From: Enoplolaimus lenunculus
Taxonomy: Eukaryota; Nematoda; Enoplea; Enoplida; Thoracostomopsidae
Direction: 5' to 3'
Length of the DNA: 64,000 nt
NCBI GenBank assembly: GCA_030248215.1
Contig: JASANG010000516.1
Span: 152,067 to 216,066 of the forward strand
Part shown: positions 60,758 through 64,000 of the stretch, in pieces
Position numbering within the stretch: position 1 is the stretch's first letter
How the letters are laid out: every line of letters starts with the position of its first letter
Translations under genes and position numbers: made by a program
Notes under the pieces: model-generated
What the model was told of the DNA's origin: nothing
The model's database searches: none
The model's input: only the letters and a program-made list of their open reading frames with translations

Positions 60758-62277
60758 TTACTCTTTCAACCACGGGTTCACTTCAACTACATTATGTCTG
60801 CGATCATTATAGTTATACAATAACTCTTCTCCCGGATATAGATTTCTTATACCTTGAAACAATATATACGGCCTTCCATCTTTATAAAACAGTACAGGTT
60901 TCAAATTAGGATGACAGCGGGAATGGTTTATAAGACGTCCAAGACGGCCATTGTCACTGGTTGCGTCAATTACCATAGCCTGTTTTTTTACCCCTTTCTT
61001 CCAAAAAAAAACAGAAAAGACCCAAGGCCTTTTGTGTTGTACAAGTGTTTCAGTTTTTCAGCGGCATCGCTAGAAATTAAATTTCCGTCATAGGAGACAA
61101 CCCGAGTTCCTTTTTCTATTTGAATTTTTGTAAAAACACCCAGCCCCTTGTTAGCAGTTTCGGCGGAAAACAGATGCGCTGGGTCTTCGTTCACCAGTAA
61201 GCCGTCAATTTGAAGTCTTGTGTACGAATCGACGGTCGCACCGCGTGTCCGTTTTCTTACTAAACCTGGTGACACGCATTGATATTCTGCAACAATTTTT
61301 TACTGCGCTTTGCACTTTTTTCCGACAAACACAAAACTGCTTTGAATTAGCATAATTAGTTTTGGTTACATTCGACAATGCGCTTACTTGCTTTATGAAT
61401 TGGTTACATGAAGTTTAATTCACTACTTATATGCACTCGTCTGTCTTGCAATAGTAAAATATTTACAAAGTATATCATGAAATAATAAAAAATTTACAAA
61501 ATACGATTTGCGCCACAAAATTCCACTCAATTTAATGTTTTAAACAGTAAATATACGCACAATTATATATTTTTTAAAGTAAGCCTCGCTGTTATCCCTA
61601 TGGAGAATTTGCAACCTTTACCGAAATCACAGGAAACGTCGTGTGGACTCGTCATATTTGTTTCTATGCACGGTGGGCTCAGTTTACGTCGCTTTGTCAC
61701 ATCATGAAGTGAATTACAATTTTCTGAAGAAAAATATGCAAATAAACAGAAGAATCTGTATTTAGTGATGGCATATTTATGCGTTCTGTTTAGTGTTGCA
61801 GTTCTTAAAATAAGCCACTATTATCCGGCAAATTGAATGATTTACCAGGCATTGGCATAAATGCTGCATGCCTTTGAACATGTCTAAAGTGTAAACTTTA
61901 ATGGAAAATCCCGCCGGTACTTTCCGGTTGGGGCGGCTAAAAATGCCCGGCGCTGAGAGACAAGTTCAATTTTAATAAAGAACCAGTGAATCGGAAATAA
62001 TGTCTCTGGTTGGATTGTCGTTCGCGTTGCTCGCAAAATTGTCAACATATAGCACTTTTAATAATGCAGCACAAAACAAACCTTCCAGTTGCAGCCGTAC
62101 TGGTTTAAAATTTTTATTTTGGATTTGCGATCGCTTCTATCTCGAGGATTCTATCGCGATTTTAATACCGTTTCTACTCTCGGTTGCCAAGGCCTAAAGG
62201 TTAACCTCGTATTTTGCTGATCATGACTTACTTTTATTCAAATTTGCAGGAGAGAATAGATGTTCCTCAGAACTCAT
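60758..62277 (-). CDS. Gene A (right arm): KMT5A-like, interrupted by homopolymers
   Basis: Mirror exons at 62232-62277, 61622-61723 and 60758-61286. The first two equal the left arm in length and splice sites. The SET exon is two bases longer: a run of nine T instead of eight and a run of seven A instead of six, which splits the frame inside the SET domain. One substitution changes VSPSLV to VSPGLV. Homopolymer-only breakage suggests read error rather than a dead gene. Confidence 0.7.
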
Positions 62278-62551
62278 TTCGTAATTTTCCACACTGCTGC
62301 TATGCTTGACAGGTGTACCGACAGTTTTTTACCATTCAAACATGGATTGCAGATTTCAACATCTATAGCGCATTAAATAAACAGTTACTGACATAAATGA
62401 TATAAAAAGAACGCAAATAAAAAAATGGACTGTCCGTTCAGAACTTTGCACAGTTAACCGATATATGCAACATATTTGCACATTCAACCAACATATACAA
62501 CGTATTTGCATTAAACTAAATACCTACAGAAGCGAATATCGGATACTTTTC

Positions 62552-62963
62552 TTTTATCGGCATAGATATTTGCCACACACATTGAACACCAAAGTTCAAA
62601 ATACAGTAAACTACTGCTATCTATAACTACGAATACCGTCAATAATATCAATCGCTGGATTGTAACAATTACATTGTTTTGAACAGAATATAGGAAGAGT
62701 TTTATTTCTGTGAAGTTCAACTGAAATGCAAAGTTTGGTTGTTTAAAAGTATGCAAAGTATATCGGCATAGATATTTGCCACACACATTGAACACCAAAG
62801 TTCAAAATACAGTAAACTACTGCTATCTAAAACTACGAATACCGTCAACAATATCAATCGCTGGATTGTAACAATTACATTGTTTTGAACAGAATATAGG
62901 AAGAGTTTTATTTCTGTGAAGTTCAACTGAAATGCAAAGTTTGGTTGTTTAAAAGTATGCAAA
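62552..62963. repeat. Tandem duplication, 206-bp unit (right arm)
   Basis: Mirror of 40624-41035. Confidence 0.8.
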
Positions 62964-63122
62964 GTTTAAATATTGTTTCGTATTCCTAATGGGTTTCATT
63001 TACTTGATCCATGTATTTGTAGAACGTGCAAAATAAGCTAATGAAAACGCAACATCGGTGATGGATAGCGTATTTTACTTGGCTTTAGCGGAAATTAGCC
63101 GTAATTCGGTGATGCAATATAT

Positions 63123-63279
63123 GGCACATGCAAAGATCAGAAGCAAAACGATTTTTGTGAAACTTGAATAGAGTAAGCTTAAGCTTTAGACTATTTTTTC
63201 CGTGGCTTAACCTTAGGCTTAGGGTTAGGCTTAGGAATATGTTTATAGTACTGTTCCGCTCTTGATCTTTGCATTGGCC
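63123..63279. mobile_element. hAT-type MITE with TTAGGC interior (right arm)
   Basis: Mirror of 40308-40464, with several substitutions between the two copies, for example GCAAAGATCAAGAGCGG against GTAAAGAACATGAGCGG. Confidence 0.7.
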
Positions 63280-64000
63280 CATATATTTGAAACCGTGCTG
63301 GAGGAAACAATCTTTATGCGAATGCAAAAAATCATTACATAAATTGCCGGAATATCTTGCAAAAAGTGCAGCAAAAGTTAAGAAAAACCTAATTGTACTC
63401 TAGTGTACTAGTAACCATTTAAAAAATAAAAAAGTTCATTATATTTATGCTGTTTCATAAAGTAAAAACATTACCATATTGGTCGTTATGCCGTACAATC
63501 CTGGATTTTTCGATTTCATTAAGGTCTTTTTCGACTGCCGTTCGAACCCTGTTGCCAGCCGTTTGACATTGCAATTTTAGAATATTCCTGTAACTGCCGG
63601 GCTTAACGTAGATACATTTGTACAAAGTAACACTTGCCTAATTATTTAGCAACTACATGTTGTAGTAACATGTACAAAATTTAAATCGTACTGATCTCCC
63701 TCAAACAGCGTTGGAAACATCTAAACAAACGTTTTCTTCAAATGTTCTATAAAAGATTTGAATTAACTTTTTGGCTCCGCCGGGATGTATTATACGGTTC
63801 CGATTGTTTCTTGGTATCCTGTCGCTCCCTGGTGGCTACGGACAAAGGTAGAATAACCTAAATCTGATAATGTATACGGCATTTTTTCACTGAAATTTTA
63901 CGGTATTTTCAGTATATTGGAAATTTTTCTCATTCGAAATTTCAAGAAAAAATTGTCATATTAAATTTAAATTATTTTTCTAAAATTGTGTGAGCGTGAA

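Larger units (their letters stand above)
51866..64000 (-). repeat. Right arm of giant inverted repeat
   Basis: Reverse-complement partner of 39421-51522, reaching the window end. It lacks the 168-bp block found at 39555-39722, the junction being near 63863. Genes D, C, B and A lie on the minus strand in mirror order. Confidence 0.95.

Noticed and set aside
39421-64000. Dismissing the whole palindrome as a fold-back read artefact
   Set aside because: The unique 343-bp spacer, substitutions between arms and the 168-bp clean block difference do not fit one strand being read twice, although consensus errors are evident.

Overview
The window looks like nuclear DNA of an animal, probably an invertebrate. 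It is AT-rich, has spliced genes with short GT/AG introns, is full of small DNA transposons (piggyBac, hAT-type and other MITEs), and carries histone-methyltransferase genes of the KMT5A (PR-Set7/SETD8) type. The phylum cannot be fixed from sequence alone. TTAGGC-like hexamers are common, but they sit inside a MITE family and are not evidence of a nematode telomere.

Layout. 0-4.3 kb: 3' part of a minus-strand gene for an unidentified single-pass membrane protein, with two candidate last exons whose C-terminal tails are related. 4.3-19.5 kb: mostly mobile-element debris: a MITE at 8.7 kb, a dead piggyBac at 10.3-11.9 kb, a second MITE at 12.1 kb, a tRNA-like SINE head at 13.45 kb, and a broken LTR-retrotransposon copy (14.7-16.0 kb) lying between 45-bp inverted repeats. 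19.5-20.7 kb: two isolated candidate exons. 20.7-31 kb: gene-poor, with tandem repeats, a foldback element at 28.3 kb, a hAT MITE bearing TTAGGC repeats at 26.6 kb and a 149-bp tandem array at 29.4-30.0 kb.

31-64 kb is the notable part. From 31 to 50 kb, on the plus strand, lies a cluster of related-looking genes made of small exons. Almost every intron is phase 1, and the predicted proteins are disordered, basic and rich in SP/TP motifs. At least two members (A and B) lead into a KMT5A-like SET exon; the others (X2, C and a short form of B) end without one. Everything from 39.42 to 51.52 kb is repeated in inverted orientation from 51.87 kb to the window end, giving a palindrome with arms of at least 12.1 kb around a 343-bp unique spacer.

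The arms are nearly identical but differ by scattered substitutions, homopolymer-length differences and one insertion/deletion of about 168 bp. Near the centre the left arm has lost many T and G bases relative to the right arm, which looks like consensus error. The palindrome may therefore be a real inverted duplication assembled from noisy reads, or partly an assembly product; this must be settled before gene copy number is interpreted. For genes with arm-specific damage, use the arm that is open: left for A and B exon 4, right for C and D. The SET exon of B is interrupted differently in each arm.
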